Assembly: GCA_022813625.1 (NCBI GenBank)
Contig: JAKLMB010000030.1
Coordinates: forward strand, 186,001 to 250,000
Reading direction: 5' to 3'
From: Aaosphaeria pasadenensis
Lineage: Eukaryota > Ascomycota > Dothideomycetes > Pleosporales
Length of the DNA stretch: 64,000 nucleotides
Part shown: positions 62,649 through 64,000 of the stretch, piece by piece
How the letters are laid out: each line of letters begins with the position of its first letter
Numbering within the stretch: the first letter of the stretch is position 1
Position numbers and translations under genes: made by a program
The notes under the pieces: generated by a model
The model's input: only the letters and a program-made list of their open reading frames with translations
Told to the model about the DNA's origin: nothing
Databases searched by the model: none

Positions 62649-63611
62649 ATGTCGAATTTCACATCCTCCATCCTAGTGACGGGCGGCACCCAAGGCATGG
62701 GCGTCGAATGCGTACGCTCGCTCGCCCAGCAACTCCCAGACACTCTCATCGTCACATCCGCACGAACAGATCCCAAAGACTCAGCAACCCTCATCAACAA
62801 GCAGCTCAACCAAACCAACGTCCAATTCCAACGGCTCGACCTCTCCTCCCTCGCCGCCGTCCGCACCTTTGTCGAAACCTGGTCAACCTCCAACCGCCCC
62901 CCTCTCCGCGCCCTCGTCCTCAACGCCGGCATCCAGTTCCCCGACGACATCCAATACAGCACCGACGGCATCGAGAAAACCTTCGCCATCAACCACGTCG
63001 GCCACGCCCTCCTCTTCCACCTCCTAACCCCCCACCTCACCCCGACCGCCCGCATCGTCGTCACCTCCTCCGGCGTCCACGACCACGACCTCAAAGGCGG
63101 CTTCAAACCGACCTGGCCCTCCGTCTCAGAAGTCGCGAACCCCTCCCCTTCCTTCTCAACCTCCACCTCAGGACGCACCCGCTACGCCATCTCGAAGCTC
63201 GCCAACGTCCTCTGGACGTACGCGCTCGCACGCCACCTCACCGCGCAGGGTCAGGGAAAAACCGTGGTGACGTTCGACCCGGGGCTGATGCCCGGTACGA
63301 ATCTCGCCCGCGACGCGGGACCCGTGCTCAGGTTCCTGTGGTACGTGGTGATGCCGCGGGCGATTCCGCTGCTGCGGAGGGTGTACCATCCGAATGTGCA
63401 TACGCCGCGGGAGAGCGGGGAGACGCTGGCTTGGCTGGCGGTTGGGGAGGAGTGTAAAGGGGAGAATGGGGTGTATTATGAGGGGAGGAGGGTGGTGGGG
63501 AGTAGTAGGGATAGTAGGGATGAGGGAAAGCAGGAGGGGCTTTGGGAGTGGACGGTCGGGTTTGTGGGGAGGGATGGGGGCGAGAGGGAGGCGTTTGGGA
63601 GGTTGGAGTGA
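62649..63611 (+). CDS. Short-chain dehydrogenase/reductase (SDR)
   Basis: NAD(P)-dependent oxidoreductase with a Rossmann fold, intronless, 320 aa. Seen: cofactor motif TGGTQGMG at residues 11-18, DLSS (about 71-74), the NAG motif in LVLNAGIQ, the catalytic Ser in VTSSGVHD, and YAISK with catalytic Tyr and Lys. PGLMPGTNLARD follows where the substrate lid begins. The layout matches the retinol-dehydrogenase/protochlorophyllide-reductase-like group common in fungi. The C-terminal 40 residues are Gly/Arg/Glu-rich and may be a poorly conserved tail. Substrate unknown. It stands alone, not in a recognisable metabolic cluster within the window. Confidence 0.9.
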   Translation: MSNFTSSILVTGGTQGMGVECVRSLAQQLPDTLIVTSARTDPKDSATLINKQLNQTNVQFQRLDLSSLAAVRTFVETWSTSNRPPLRALVLNAGIQFPDDIQYSTDGIEKTFAINHVGHALLFHLLTPHLTPTARIVVTSSGVHDHDLKGGFKPTWPSVSEVANPSPSFSTSTSGRTRYAISKLANVLWTYALARHLTAQGQGKTVVTFDPGLMPGTNLARDAGPVLRFLWYVVMPRAIPLLRRVYHPNVHTPRESGETLAWLAVGEECKGENGVYYEGRRVVGSSRDSRDEGKQEGLWEWTVGFVGRDGGEREAFGRLE

Positions 63612-64000
63612 GGGTGAAGGGGGAGATGTAGCATTTTGGGGCGGTGGAGGTGGGCTTTTGTCGTTTGTGATTACGTTGTGATGGCGGTGTTGTAGATGGG
63701 TTGGAGGGAGGTGTTGCGTGTGGTGGCGGAGAATTTGGCCTGGCTTATCGACTTGCTTTAGAACTGCGGATATGATCATTTTACCACCTTCACATTTATA
63801 TCTAGATATTTGAGTGGTTTATGTGTATGATCTTTCATGTAAGAAGATATTTCCGTCGAAATTTGAAGATTTGGTCGGTATCAACATTCGAGTGTCACTC
63901 ATTTAAGTGTCGATATACTGTGTATTACGTGTACTTTCAAGCCTTATATACGAACAAGATAAAAACATCACGACAACAACAACGCTCGAAAATGACCAAA
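63612..64000. other. Intergenic to the window edge
   Basis: 3' flank of the SDR gene, A/T-rich; nothing recognised before the window ends. Confidence 0.6.

Overview
The window is nuclear DNA from a filamentous ascomycete (Pezizomycotina). Evidence: protein-coding genes on both strands with short spliceosomal introns (about 45-80 bp, GTAAGT-type donors, CTAAC/CTGAC-like branch sites, AG acceptors), two Zn(II)2Cys6 regulators, an Mtm1-type mitochondrial carrier, an Ely5/ELYS-type nucleoporin, a fungal GRASP, and long low-complexity tails on housekeeping proteins. I cannot fix the class from sequence alone. Twenty-one protein genes and one tRNA gene are supported; exon joins were derived by reading splice sites and checking phase.

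Layout. 1-7.1 kb: Xaa-Pro aminopeptidase (cut by the left edge), a zinc-cluster regulator, a small stand-alone NIF3-C-terminal/PII-like protein and a PLP-dependent decarboxylase. 7.3-12.5 kb: an intronless Sgs1/BLM-type RecQ helicase sharing a 217-bp divergent promoter with the decarboxylase. 14.6-16.7 kb: a six-exon MFS sugar transporter between two gene-empty stretches of about 2 kb. 18.8-24.2 kb: a metallo-beta-lactamase-fold protein with an altered metal motif, and a C2H2/RING-like protein whose long leader is packed with AGCT motifs. 25-42.9 kb is dense and mostly core eukaryotic machinery: GRASP, Tgs1 cap trimethylase, TAF1, a small F-box-like protein, CCT-eta, an Hrt3/FBXO9-like F-box protein, Mtm1 carrier and an ELYS-domain nucleoporin. 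42.9-47.2 kb is gene-poor, followed by a second zinc-cluster regulator. 49.7-52 kb holds the most unusual item. 52-64 kb: a GIY-YIG-like orphan, the Swi1 ARID subunit of SWI/SNF, the proteasomal ATPase Rpt3 and an SDR oxidoreductase.

Most notable observation: a tRNA-Ser(CGA) gene at 51157-51320 whose acceptor, D, anticodon, variable and T stems all pair perfectly, but which carries two interruptions: an ordinary 33-nt intron after position 37, and a 50-nt insertion inside the T-loop that breaks the B box. The insertion begins GTAAGT and contains CTAAC, like a small spliceosomal intron, but has no terminal AG. About 370 bp downstream is a short inverted-repeat (MITE-like) element, and about 670 bp downstream ends a GIY-YIG-domain gene in which the usual catalytic arginine position is glutamine. 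Whether these three are related is unknown.

The genes do not form one pathway. Functionally they are mainly general expression and proteostasis machinery (TAF1, Swi1, Tgs1, CCT7, Rpt3, F-box), with scattered metabolic and regulatory genes. Several pairs are arranged head to head over 0.2-1 kb and probably share control regions.
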